Positions 36,212-45,502 of a DNA stretch of 64,000 bases are shown one piece after another. The translations under genes were made by a program, and so were the position numbers. Every line of letters begins with the position of its first letter. Position 1 is the stretch's first letter. Source of the DNA: Corynebacterium mustelae (GTDB lineage Bacteria > Actinomycetota > Actinomycetes > Mycobacteriales > Mycobacteriaceae); NCBI RefSeq assembly GCF_001020985.1, contig NZ_CP011542.1:2170001-2234000 (forward strand), in the 5' to 3' direction. The notes under the pieces are model-generated. The model did not search any database and was not told the DNA's origin. It was given only the letters and a program-made list of their open reading frames with translations.

Positions 36212-37780
36212 ATGACGTTTTCGCAAGAGGTTCTCAACCGCCTCCACGCCCTATCAGCCACCATTGCCGAGCATGATGGCACACTTTTGAGTGCTTTATC
36301 AGCGATTTCGTTCCCCAAACCCCCCAAAGCGAAATATTTTACCGACCCGTGTTTCAGTGAATTCGAAGCCGCTTTGATCCTGCAAACCAATCGCGAAAAC
36401 CCCCGCGACGCCATCACCTGGTACGACATCGAGTGGAACCCCTACACAATCACCCCGTTTACACCAGGCACCGCCGACTTCGAAGAATGGGACGGGATCG
36501 CAGATGGTCTCAAACCACAACTCAAAGTCGATCACGAAACCCCAACCCTGATTGCTATCGCAAACCACCTTGGAACCGGCTACGTCGTTGTGGCCGAAGA
36601 CCCCAACCCAGAAGATCCCGACGTATACGTTATTGACCACGATCTTTGGCTTGGCGAGATTGACTATGACATGAAGTTCTCCGAGTTCCTTGACCGCTTC
36701 GCCACAGAAGAAGAATTCCAAGACGAGGTCGCCGACTACTTCCGCACCATCAAAGACGAACCACCCTTAGAAACCTACATCCAGGAATATGTGAAAACCA
36801 ACCCACACCTCCACGACGCCGTAGCGGTGTTCAAAGAACTCAACTGGCATACCGCCAAAATTGAAGACGCACCCACCCTCCCACTCGGCACCACTGAACA
36901 ACAGGAACGAGCATTACGTGGGCTCGAAACAGGCGACTGGGAAGCCTACGCCGACATCCCAGGATTCGGCCACACCCGAATTCCCGCCACCGACGTAGAC
37001 GAAGAAATGCTCGGACTCTTCGCAATCCGATTAGGAGTCACCCCGAAACGCGCAGCCGAAGTGATCTCTGATAGATACGGCGAACAGGTGGCAGCAATCG
37101 TGGAAAAACGAGGCGCTGACTTCGCCACCGAATTTATCAACCACAGCAGCACAAGGTTTCCGTACATTGCCGTCCGCCTCGTCCTCACGATGGGGCTCAC
37201 ACCACCAACCTCCGAAACCTACATCGAGACATGGGCCAGTATGCTCAAGAACACATCTCTGCATCCAGATTTCCTGAGGATTCTCGTTACAAAATTCCAA
37301 CCAAGCTTCGAACAACACTGGAACATAGCGAAAAACACTCCCGCGGCGTCCTTGGTCATTCCAAACGCCGTTGCCGGTGGGCTGCTGGATCGGGATGAGG
37401 CTATTGATTGTGCATTCCGCAGCCTTGCTGAAAGCACCCGCCCATCAGATCGGAAAAAATGGGTTATCGTGATCGCCGACGATCTAAAGCTCAGCGCACC
37501 TGAGCTACACAAGTATCTGGACACCATCACGAAAGTCGCAGCAACCCACGAAACTGTGGTCATAGATAAGCTTGTGCTTGACTTGCTGCCGATTCTCAGC
37601 GCTGAAGAATTGTCCGCACTTGTTCCACACGCGTTGCAGGCAAAAGCCGCGAAAACAAGGAAAGCTGTGGTCGCGTGCTTAGCGTCACGGCCGGAGCTGA
37701 AAGAATCACTGGCACCAGTGATCGCAGACATCCCTAGCGCTCAACAGCTTTTCGACGCCTGGGAGCGCTCACGAAAATAA
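36212..37780 (+). CDS. SUKH-like domain fused to DUF6493 N-H modules
   Basis: This is a 522-residue protein. Residues 1-185 form a SUKH-like (SMI1/KNR4) domain: TPGTADFEEWDGIADG, ETPTLIAIANHLGTGYVVVA, DPDVYVIDHDLWLGEI, KFSEFLDRFATEEEF. Residues 195-395 are module N (NPHLHDAVAVFKELNW, LPLGTTEQQERALRGLETG, LFAIRLGVTPKRAAEV). The rest is module H (STRPSDRKKWVIVI, ALQAKAAKTRKAVVA), ending where P would begin. SUKH domains are common immunity modules; here one replaces nothing but is added in front. The ATG at 36212 has GAGAAGG upstream. The 11-mer lies inside the last codons at 37747, reading LFDAWE. It is the intact version of the broken gene at 15454. Confidence 0.68.
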   Translation: MTFSQEVLNRLHALSATIAEHDGTLLSALSAISFPKPPKAKYFTDPCFSEFEAALILQTNRENPRDAITWYDIEWNPYTITPFTPGTADFEEWDGIADGLKPQLKVDHETPTLIAIANHLGTGYVVVAEDPNPEDPDVYVIDHDLWLGEIDYDMKFSEFLDRFATEEEFQDEVADYFRTIKDEPPLETYIQEYVKTNPHLHDAVAVFKELNWHTAKIEDAPTLPLGTTEQQERALRGLETGDWEAYADIPGFGHTRIPATDVDEEMLGLFAIRLGVTPKRAAEVISDRYGEQVAAIVEKRGADFATEFINHSSTRFPYIAVRLVLTMGLTPPTSETYIETWASMLKNTSLHPDFLRILVTKFQPSFEQHWNIAKNTPAASLVIPNAVAGGLLDRDEAIDCAFRSLAESTRPSDRKKWVIVIADDLKLSAPELHKYLDTITKVAATHETVVIDKLVLDLLPILSAEELSALVPHALQAKAAKTRKAVVACLASRPELKESLAPVIADIPSAQQLFDAWERSRK

Positions 37781-37853
37781 CGCATCACCGCAGTTCACAC
37801 AAGCGTTCGCTCACGCACGGATTGCTTTTCACCCAAGGGGGCAGACACGCCCC

Positions 37854-38558
37854 CTAGTCTTCGTCGTCCTGGTCGTCCTCGTCGTACTGGTTGTTTCCAA
37901 CAACCTTGAAATCAACATGGCAGGCAACCAGCTCATCAGCGGCGTTATAGGAATAAACAACTGGGTAGTGCCCATCACCCCAACCAGAGTGGCTGATAAC
38001 AATGCTCGCACCATCAGCACACCCCGGGATGGGAATGTTCGCCATTGCTACTTCATAGTGATCAGAATCGTCGATGAAATCCCACCACCCCACAGCGTTG
38101 TCATCTTTCGGCCAGATAAAATCCTGCGCTTTGTCCTGCTCTACACATATCTTGGCGGCATCAGCATCCACAAGACCGACCGTGGCGGAATCAACCCCCA
38201 CTCCCCAAAACCCCTCGATGGGCGTAGGATCAGCCTCACCAACACCGACCGGCCGGGCGAGCCGATAGGTCACAGCAGGCTCGTCACGCACAATGATGCT
38301 TAAATATGCTTCCCGTTCATGCGACCAATCTTGTTCTTCAGACACATCAGCCACCGTGACCTTCACCGGAAAGGTGCCGCTTAGAAACGGAAATACGTAA
38401 TCTTCGGAGAGGGTGAAAAACGGATCGCACGCTTCGATTTTTCCTGAACTAATCGTAATCGTGCCCACATCAGCCACACGCAATTGCCACGGACTATCAG
38501 AATCTTGGTCGTAATCCGACCCCACGCTGCAAAGCGGATAAAAATCTTGCGCTTCCAT
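37854..38558 (-). CDS. DUF4241-family protein, copy 2
   Basis: This is a 234-residue paralogue of 10049-10696. The shared frame is MEAQDFYPLCSVGSDYDQ, VGTITISSGKIEACDPF, SGTFPVKVTVADV, YLSIIVRDEPAVTYRLARPV, GVGVDSATVGLVDADAA, VAMANIPIPG and the C-terminal VACHVDFKVVGNNQYD. It ends in a short run of Asp and Glu that copy 1 lacks; the DNA there is a GTC/GTCCTC-like repeat, open to slippage. The ATG at 38558 matches copy 1. It is convergent with the SUKH-like fusion gene. Confidence 0.8.
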   Translation of the reverse strand: MEAQDFYPLCSVGSDYDQDSDSPWQLRVADVGTITISSGKIEACDPFFTLSEDYVFPFLSGTFPVKVTVADVSEEQDWSHEREAYLSIIVRDEPAVTYRLARPVGVGEADPTPIEGFWGVGVDSATVGLVDADAAKICVEQDKAQDFIWPKDDNAVGWWDFIDDSDHYEVAMANIPIPGCADGASIVISHSGWGDGHYPVVYSYNAADELVACHVDFKVVGNNQYDEDDQDDED

Positions 38559-38620
38559 ACCGGAAATTATAAAACCCACCAGTACATGTCCACAGACGTT
38601 TTTATCTCACAGAATTTTCT

Positions 38621-39726
38621 TCATGATTGATAGCGGTGCAGGTGAGCTCGGATATGCTCTCGCATAAATGGGATCGTGAAATCAAGCACCCCGTGACGCA
38701 CAGGCTTAATCAACCCCCGGTTGATAAGCCTGCGCCGACGTGTCGAAAGCTGGGTTCACCGGTTTCCCCATATGCTCAGCTATCGCACCGAAAGTGATTG
38801 CCTCTTCCTGCTGCGCCCTTGCAACCAGAAATTCCAGCTCACGCTCAGGAAGGCTGCGGACGGCAGGCATGTGCACTTGGGTGCCCATCCGTTCAATCAC
38901 CAGCGGCACGCTCGCGTCAACCGACTCTATCGCGATTGTGCTTGTTTCAGAAAACAGCCACGCCACGGACCCGATGAGCTGAATAAGATAGGCGTAACCG
39001 TGGCACAACTGTGTAGCACGAGCTAATGCATCCGGAGTAAACGCTTTATCCCCCAACTTCGCGGTTGCCTGAAGTATCGTGGCAACCTCATCATCGGATA
39101 AGTCTTCGCAACTAAAGGGCACGGCGCGGCGTAGAAAAGTTGTCCCAGGATGTTCTAAAAGCGCGTTGATTTCGTGGGGCAGACCCGCGAAACAAAATGC
39201 AATATTGAGATTCTTACGAGCCACGTGCTGAATAACCTCACTCAGCTGCCGCAACTGTTCAGGGGATGCGGACTGCACCTCATCCATCGTGATAAACACA
39301 CCGCTGTTTTTCGCCGTAAGTATCTCGCAACATCGACTGAAGGTCGTGTTTTACCTGGTATTTCTCTGATTTTTCAACCCCCACCGAACCAAACTTACCA
39401 ATGTTTATTTGGTTGATGTTGATGGCGTGACCGCCAGGGTTTATGCGAAGCAAAAGTTCCGGCAAAACGGTCTGCTCCAGCTTGTCGATCATGCTTTTCG
39501 ACGCACTCGCCTGCACAACTTCCCAACCCAAACGCTCGGCTTCAGCTTCAGCTTCATTCAAGAAAACGGTCTTCCCCGATCCCCGCAAACCACTTACAAG
39601 ACTAAACCGTTAAGCGGCACCCACACCCTCCCGCAGCGCATACTCGACTTGGAGCAGGATGCCTTTGCGCCCTGCAACAATGGATGGGCTGATACCAAAA
39701 GTGGGTCGAAACGGATTGGAAACCAT
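38621..39726 (-). pseudogene. AAA-type ATPase gene with three lesions
   Basis: The original frame starts at an ATG at 39726 (MVSNPFRPTFGISPSIVAGR) and reads KGILLQVEYALREGVGAA. A TAA follows at 39610-39612, then the same frame resumes RFSLVSGLRGSGKTVFLNEA, the Walker A site. A frameshift near 39325 leads into EILTAKNSG and the Walker B-like GVFITMDEVQSAS. A third change near 38748 leads to QLSTRRRRLINRGLIKPVRH, the C-terminal winged helix, and the real stop at 38621. Restored, the gene encodes a 365-residue AAA ATPase with a C-terminal winged-helix, a type common in Corynebacterium and thought to sense or bind DNA. It is the only such ATPase in the accessory region and is clearly dead. Confidence 0.82.
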
Positions 39727-39884
39727 ATCAACGATACTATCACCCCACGTCAAAACCTATGCCTGTGCGATTTGTACGATTCCAGCAAGGGGTGATGATA
39801 AAACTCATCTTCGAAACTGCTTCGATTCAAGGTCGATTAGCTAATACTTAATCCCACCAGCTACAACCGAAATGGCAAGCTACC

Positions 39885-40295
39885 TTAGCCCAACTCTTCT
39901 GGCGGAGTGATTCCAAGTGCAGTACACCAAGCAACGCCCAACTCGGGGCCAGCTTCTTGTGGTGATTGATACTTGTCTTCGGTGTCAGTAGGCAGGCTGG
40001 CGTAGGTTTCGACGAATTCTTTGATTGCTTCCTCCCGCCCCGGATACCTAGCGCTAAAGAAACTGACGAACTCTTCCAGGTTGTTTGCCGGGACTTCCGC
40101 CGGGTCAAGATCATAGACCAGGGCGGGGTTAGTGCCGAAGAAATATGTGACAGCTTCTCCGTCTTCGGGCGCTATATCAATTGAGAATAAGAATGTATCG
40201 GCGATGCTAAACATCCAATCCTCTTCTGGCCCAATGCCAGGGTCGGACAGGTTCCACTCGCCGTCGATAAGTTCCCAACCAGCAAAGTATCCCAC
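39885..40295 (-). CDS. Acidic hypothetical protein, possible immunity-type
   Basis: This is a 136-residue acidic protein with no membrane segment. Features: GYFAGWELIDGEWNLSDPG, then TFLFSIDIAPEDGEAVTYFF, VPANNLEEFVSFFSARYPGR and LGVAWCTALGITPPEELG. A GTG start at 40295 has a strong AAGGAGAG eight bases upstream. The single-domain size, acidity and position recall immunity proteins, but I cannot name a family. It is divergent from the DUF6493 pair at 40464, so the 168 bases between them probably hold both promoters. Confidence 0.6.
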   Translation of the reverse strand: MGYFAGWELIDGEWNLSDPGIGPEEDWMFSIADTFLFSIDIAPEDGEAVTYFFGTNPALVYDLDPAEVPANNLEEFVSFFSARYPGREEAIKEFVETYASLPTDTEDKYQSPQEAGPELGVAWCTALGITPPEELG

Positions 40296-40463
40296 GTTAA
40301 GCTCTCCTTATGCTTTCCGATTACACCGTTACGGTTTCAGTTCCGTTATTCAACGGTACTGAATGGGGACACTCCTACCCCCATATGAGTGGATCGGTGC
40401 AAGGTCATGTCAGGGTGCCCAGCTAGGTTAATTCACGTACAACACGATCCTCATTAGGACGAT

Positions 40464-42824
40464 ATGGTGAAGCTTAATCCACAGTTATTCGACGCAGTTG
40501 CGGTCTTTCGTGAGCTTGGTTGGGACGGCGCCGAGGTTAGCGATGTTCTTTCCCTTCCGCTAGGTACCAGTGCGCAACGCGCACGTGCTGTAGCTGGGTT
40601 GCAATCAGGGCAGTGGTATCAGCCGAAAACCGACGGGCATGCGTACTGGTATGAGGGATGTACCGGTGTCAGAGAAAAGCTCCTGGCATTATTTGCGGTT
40701 CGCTGCGGGGTGACCCCGTCGCGTGCTGCGGAGGTTTTAGAAAGTGTTGATACCGCCGTTATCGCGGCTGTGGTTGCCGAACGCGGCGCCGATTTTGCTC
40801 AGGATTTCATTGCGTGCTGCGGTAGAACGCGCCGCCGGCTGTGGACGAAGGGCTTAAGTACATTTGGCACGGCATTGGTTTTCCTCGTTCACGATGCTCA
40901 CTTACCGGTGCCTCAGGACGTGGAATATCTGACCGATTGGTCGATTGTTGCTGCGCGGCAAATGTTTCGGGTGAATTTCGAGGAAGCCGCCTCCCATCAT
41001 GTTTTTCCGCCGAAAAGCACACTTCTTCCCCGGTTTTTAGAGCACGTCCGCCAGGCCATAACCGCTGGTGTGGCGATCACCGGGCCATTCGGCATGGTTT
41101 TCACATCTGCTACACGGGTGGGCAGGCTTGAACGGGAAACTGCTGTGGACTTGGCGTTTTCTGGCCTAAGTACCGCGATCCGACCCAGCGAACGCAAAGA
41201 GTGGGCAAAGATTATTGTGTCGGAACTTCGTTGTGACCCCACAGAGATGCTTGGACGGGTGGACGAAATCGTGCCACTGGTTGCAACCGGCGAAACTACC
41301 TCGGTGGAGTCTTTCGGTATACCGCTGCTCTCGCTTGTCGACGACATGGTGCTGCCGGACCTTGCTCTCGCCGCCCTGTATGCCACTGCGAAAAAGACGC
41401 TGCACCGTGTCATTCGTGCGCTTGCCGATCGACCGGTTCCTAGCGCCGCTGTGATCGATGCCCTCCAGCCACGGCTGTCGGAGCTTGCTCAGGACGCATC
41501 ACATAAAGTGGCCGCCGATCTCCTTGCTTCGTGGGGCAACCAGGTAGAACCTGAGCCTAAGGTGGAACCTGCGATCGTGGAGTGGCCGGAAACCCCGCCC
41601 GTGTGGCAGCTTCCAGCATTTCACTGCGACGATGTGGACGTCGATAAGCTCGTGGTGCTTGCCAGCAGGGATTTCTGGCCCGCCGACGTAGAAACCGAAC
41701 GGTTCTTTGCCGCACTCATCCGGCTTGCCCATACCGATCTTGCAGCAACCCGCGCGGCGTTACGACGGTGTGACATACATCGAGCACAGTGGAAAGATTT
41801 CGATGAGGAATTCTCGTTGCATGACGCCCGCACTAACGCCTTGCTGGCCTGCTACCACCAGATACCGTGTAGTTTGAGCACCCCCAGCTTCGTGGACCTT
41901 TCGATCACCGTCGCCGATTTCGCACAACGCGTCCGCGAATACGCTAAGGCACAGGTGCCGGTCTTGCTTCCTGATCTCGTGCTGGCGTTGTGCCGGTTGC
42001 GCGACGCCGAAAACGCCTCGTTAGTAACCATCGACCCCACGGTACGGATTAAACCAAAACATGGAATGCCGTTTCGGGCGACCGTGGCAGAGGTTTTCAC
42101 ATCCTTTACCGCGAAACCGGTGGAATCATTACCGAAACGCAACCCCCGATGTGAAAGATTTTTCCACGACGACGATCAATCATTCATGGCATCGGTGAGT
42201 GAGTTATTGGAACTTGAGTCCTTTAGCTGGTGCGTTGATGCAGACCACACTACGTTTCCAACCAACCAGACCGTGAGCGGGTATCAATTGCTGTGGGAGA
42301 AAACCACTAATCGGAGTCTGGCCCACCACGCGCTGCAAGTGGCGCGGTCAGAAAAGCCGTTTGCCCCACACGTGGCGATCAATCTGCTGGCGGTGTGCCG
42401 CGCAACCACACCAGAAATCACCGAACAGTGCGTCACCGCAGCACTTCACGCATGGCAACGCGGTTTGATTCGCCCTGGCGCCACGGATTTCAGTTGCCTG
42501 GATTGGGCGGAAAAGCCCAGCAATGTGCCAAGTTTCGTGGCGGCACTGGTGGAGCTTTCACCACACGGCCTGCTTCCAGTGACGTGGCTAGTCTTTGATC
42601 AGATCCTTGCCTATTCCGCTAGGCAACCACGATTGATCCCAGGAACTGAGCAGGCCCTTGCGGCGCTGGAGAAATTTTTGCCCAGCGTAATCGCGGCAGT
42701 CTCAACAGGACACGCACCACGGGAGGTACTGACATTGCCGGGGCTTCGGGCAGTTGCGAACCGGCGTGGTACAACGAAATCAACCGTGGCAGCACGACGG
42801 ATTCTCCGCAAGGTGGAGGGATGA
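40464..42824 (+). CDS. DUF6493-type large helical protein (N-H-P-C)
   Basis: This is a 786-residue full-length member. Module N: LNPQLFDAVAVFRELGWDGA, LPLGTSAQRARAVAGLQSG, LFAVRCGVTPSRAAEV, AERGADFAQDFI. Module H: TAIRPSERKEWAKIIV and LALAALYATAKKTLHRVI. Module P: PPVWQLPAFHCD, LSTPSFVDLSITVADFAQRV, LPDLVLALCRLRDAE. Module C: HAWQRGLIRPGATDF, GLLPVTWLVFDQIL, PGLRAVANRRGTTKSTV. The ATG has AGGACG nine bases upstream. The stop overlaps the start of the next paralogue (ATGA at 42821), so the two are translationally coupled, which suggests they act as a pair. Confidence 0.77.
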   Translation: MVKLNPQLFDAVAVFRELGWDGAEVSDVLSLPLGTSAQRARAVAGLQSGQWYQPKTDGHAYWYEGCTGVREKLLALFAVRCGVTPSRAAEVLESVDTAVIAAVVAERGADFAQDFIACCGRTRRRLWTKGLSTFGTALVFLVHDAHLPVPQDVEYLTDWSIVAARQMFRVNFEEAASHHVFPPKSTLLPRFLEHVRQAITAGVAITGPFGMVFTSATRVGRLERETAVDLAFSGLSTAIRPSERKEWAKIIVSELRCDPTEMLGRVDEIVPLVATGETTSVESFGIPLLSLVDDMVLPDLALAALYATAKKTLHRVIRALADRPVPSAAVIDALQPRLSELAQDASHKVAADLLASWGNQVEPEPKVEPAIVEWPETPPVWQLPAFHCDDVDVDKLVVLASRDFWPADVETERFFAALIRLAHTDLAATRAALRRCDIHRAQWKDFDEEFSLHDARTNALLACYHQIPCSLSTPSFVDLSITVADFAQRVREYAKAQVPVLLPDLVLALCRLRDAENASLVTIDPTVRIKPKHGMPFRATVAEVFTSFTAKPVESLPKRNPRCERFFHDDDQSFMASVSELLELESFSWCVDADHTTFPTNQTVSGYQLLWEKTTNRSLAHHALQVARSEKPFAPHVAINLLAVCRATTPEITEQCVTAALHAWQRGLIRPGATDFSCLDWAEKPSNVPSFVAALVELSPHGLLPVTWLVFDQILAYSARQPRLIPGTEQALAALEKFLPSVIAAVSTGHAPREVLTLPGLRAVANRRGTTKSTVAARRILRKVEG

Positions 42825-45490
42825 ACCAGATGAACATCAATCCGAAATTCTATGATGCAGTGGCTATTTTCACCGAACTTGGCTGGGGAGAAGCGGAAAT
42901 ATCCCAAGCGCCTGTTTTGCCGATCGGCAGTCCCGAGCAACAAAAAGCGGTGGTTTTCGGCTTGGAGTCTGGGGATTGGCATCAGCTCGTAGAAAAACCG
43001 TCCGGGGCAGTGTTCTCGGAATTTATTGCCGACGTTGATGAAGCGATGCTGGCGCTTTTTGCCATTCGGTGCGGGGTTTCCGCCCGGCGCGCTGCACAGA
43101 TCCTCGTGCCATGCGACACGGAAATCCTGTCCGTAGTGGTCTCCCAGCAGGGGAAGAAGTATGCCGCTGTTTTTATTTCCGAGGTTTCGCTAAAGGATTT
43201 TCGCCGGTGGGAACACGCGATTTCCACTTTTGGCTCAGCTACGGTCGCGCTGGTTGCTCAGTTGGGACTACCGGTTCCGCACTCGCTGGAATATTGCAAA
43301 GACTGGGCGGCTATTGCGGCGTTTCGCTTGGCGGGGATTAAAGTTCCCGGTGCGGAGTTCTTCCCCCATCATGTATATCCAAGCCGTGACATCGTGACCA
43401 CTCGGCTAGCTGAGCATATTGCCGCTTGCCTTGAGGTTGGGGTTCCGGCAACCGGCCCGTTGGCGGCGGTGATCCCGGCGGCAGTTCAGCTTGGTGCCAT
43501 TACCCGCGAGAAAGCTATTGATTATGTTTTCTTAGCGCTCGACTGCGCGAACCGTCCCGCTGACCGCAAAGTGTGGGTCGATGTTCTCATCGTGCAGCTA
43601 CGTGTTAGCCCTTCCGAGCTTGGTGCATATGTCCAGCAAATTATCGCCTGCGCTCAGACTGGTGAGGCACCTGTTATCGAAAAGCTGGTAGTGCCGCTGT
43701 TTCCGGTTGCCCATGCCGCCACGGTGTTACCAGAGCTGGCGCTTGTGGGGCTATATGCGAAGACGAAGAAATCCCGGACGCTCGTTTTACAAGCACTACG
43801 CGATATCTCTCCATCGCCGCAGTTTATCGACGCTTTATCCGCCCGGCTTGGTGAGCTCGCGACCCAAACGCACACTACCGAGGCAACGCTTGCTGCTGAG
43901 CTTCTTTCCCGGTGGAATATCTCCCCTGCCCTGGATTCGCCACCTGACTGTCTGTGGCAGCCCACCCCGGATTCGTCGCAGTATTCCGGGATTTCCGTCG
44001 AACCTGACGACGTTAAAAAGCTAGAATCAGCAATTTTGTCATTGACTTGCCAGCCGGTAATCAGTGTTGATTCTGCCATAATCGAGTTTTTACGTATCCT
44101 TCCGCAACTATCAGACCAACAGATAGCCAGAAGATTGCAGTGGGTAGATGACGGACCTCCTGACCTGGGCCTTAAGGCGCTTGGTGTGGTAGTTTCCGTT
44201 CCCACTATCGGCCCGCACACAGCGATGGCGCTGATCGATAGTCAACGAAGCGGTAAGCCGAAGGTTACCGCAGATTGCGCCACCGCACTGGAATTGGCTT
44301 GGCAACGTGGCCTTTTGCTGCCGGGGGCCGCCGATTTCGCGGGTTCTCACGTCGGCTTTCACCATATTGGCTCCCTTGTTACTGTGCTGACGCAGCTAGC
44401 GGAAACTGCTGGCATGTTGTCCATCGTGTGGCCACTTTTCGACGCCATGCTTGCTGCCGCAGCCACCTCACCCCGCCTGCCCGCTGGCACTACCGATGTG
44501 GTCAGAGCCGTTGCCCAGTTCTTGCCGCACGTTATCGACGCAGTCCAGGCGGGCACGGCTTCACCTGCAGTGATTCAGCTGCCGGGCGTTACCGCTATCG
44601 CCCGGAGGCAAGGTAAGTCGCAAGCTGTCGTTGCAGCCCAGAAAATCCTAGCAGCGCTTCCAGCACCCGCCTGTGATGATTCATCGCCACCAGCTGATCC
44701 GCTTATGCCCAAATCGGAGTTTTCGGTTCTGTGGCCCCGAGGCGCCGGGGAGCAACCTGCGTTACCGGATGGGGTTTGTGTGAGCATGTCACTTGCGCCA
44801 ACAACAACCACGGCAAACACCATTACCTGCACATTGGACGTGCCGGGTTACGAATCGCCATTATTCTTCTTACCTAGCATTGCACTGTTTAAACCTGAGC
44901 TTTCCAACCCGCTGGTTTTATCCACACGTGAAGAGGGCGAACCAGAATACGCCTGGCTATGGTGGAAAGATGGCGTGATGGCGGTGATCGACGCTGCCGC
45001 GGTGCGCGGGATAACGACTGAGGAATCCTCACCGATACCGGATAGCTTTACGACGGTTTTGGTCGCATCACTTTCCGGCGATCATGATGTGTGGCTTGCC
45101 CGACATGCTATTGAAAGCGCAATCAAAGCTGGGCGGTTTGGTGCTGCTGCCATAGCTAATGCCATGCGGGGGTTATTACCATGCCCCGATTTTTCACCCG
45201 GCCGGGCATTATATGTGCTTGAGCACGACCCCAGTTTGATGCCCACGTTGTGGCCGATGATTACCGAATCGCTAAAATTTGCTGCCAGCGAATCAACCCC
45301 GCCCCGCTGGATCTCCCGAATTTTAGATTGTGCCATCGACAATGCTCCGCTTCTTGCCACCGCGACCATCCAGTCGATCATTCCAACCATTGAATGGGAC
45401 GCTGTGGCAAAATTGGCTGCCGCCCCTCGGAAAACTGCTACCCGAACCAAGTCGCAACGTCTATTATCAATCCTGCCCGTTGAATCATGA
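42821..45490 (+). CDS. DUF6493-type protein with M module, P segment reduced (N-H-C-M)
   Basis: This is an 889-residue protein. Module N: INPKFYDAVAIFTELGWGEA, LPIGSPEQQKAVVFGLESG, LFAIRCGVSARRAAQI. Module H: CANRPADRKVWVDVLIVQLR. The hinge LWQPTPDSSQYSG is present, but the LSxPSxVDLSI part of module P has been replaced by a short unrelated stretch. Module C: LAWQRGLLLPGAADF, GMLSIVWPLFDAML, PGVTAIARRQGKSQAVV. After a strand-rich spacer, module M: ALYVLEHDPSLMPTLWPMIT to the end. It starts inside the stop of the previous gene (ATGA). A DUF6138-like gene follows 12 bases later, forming a probable three-gene operon, the best preserved unit of the array. Confidence 0.75.
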   Translation: MNQMNINPKFYDAVAIFTELGWGEAEISQAPVLPIGSPEQQKAVVFGLESGDWHQLVEKPSGAVFSEFIADVDEAMLALFAIRCGVSARRAAQILVPCDTEILSVVVSQQGKKYAAVFISEVSLKDFRRWEHAISTFGSATVALVAQLGLPVPHSLEYCKDWAAIAAFRLAGIKVPGAEFFPHHVYPSRDIVTTRLAEHIAACLEVGVPATGPLAAVIPAAVQLGAITREKAIDYVFLALDCANRPADRKVWVDVLIVQLRVSPSELGAYVQQIIACAQTGEAPVIEKLVVPLFPVAHAATVLPELALVGLYAKTKKSRTLVLQALRDISPSPQFIDALSARLGELATQTHTTEATLAAELLSRWNISPALDSPPDCLWQPTPDSSQYSGISVEPDDVKKLESAILSLTCQPVISVDSAIIEFLRILPQLSDQQIARRLQWVDDGPPDLGLKALGVVVSVPTIGPHTAMALIDSQRSGKPKVTADCATALELAWQRGLLLPGAADFAGSHVGFHHIGSLVTVLTQLAETAGMLSIVWPLFDAMLAAAATSPRLPAGTTDVVRAVAQFLPHVIDAVQAGTASPAVIQLPGVTAIARRQGKSQAVVAAQKILAALPAPACDDSSPPADPLMPKSEFSVLWPRGAGEQPALPDGVCVSMSLAPTTTTANTITCTLDVPGYESPLFFLPSIALFKPELSNPLVLSTREEGEPEYAWLWWKDGVMAVIDAAAVRGITTEESSPIPDSFTTVLVASLSGDHDVWLARHAIESAIKAGRFGAAAIANAMRGLLPCPDFSPGRALYVLEHDPSLMPTLWPMITESLKFAASESTPPRWISRILDCAIDNAPLLATATIQSIIPTIEWDAVAKLAAAPRKTATRTKSQRLLSILPVES

Positions 45491-45502
45491 CCGCATACCA
45501 CC

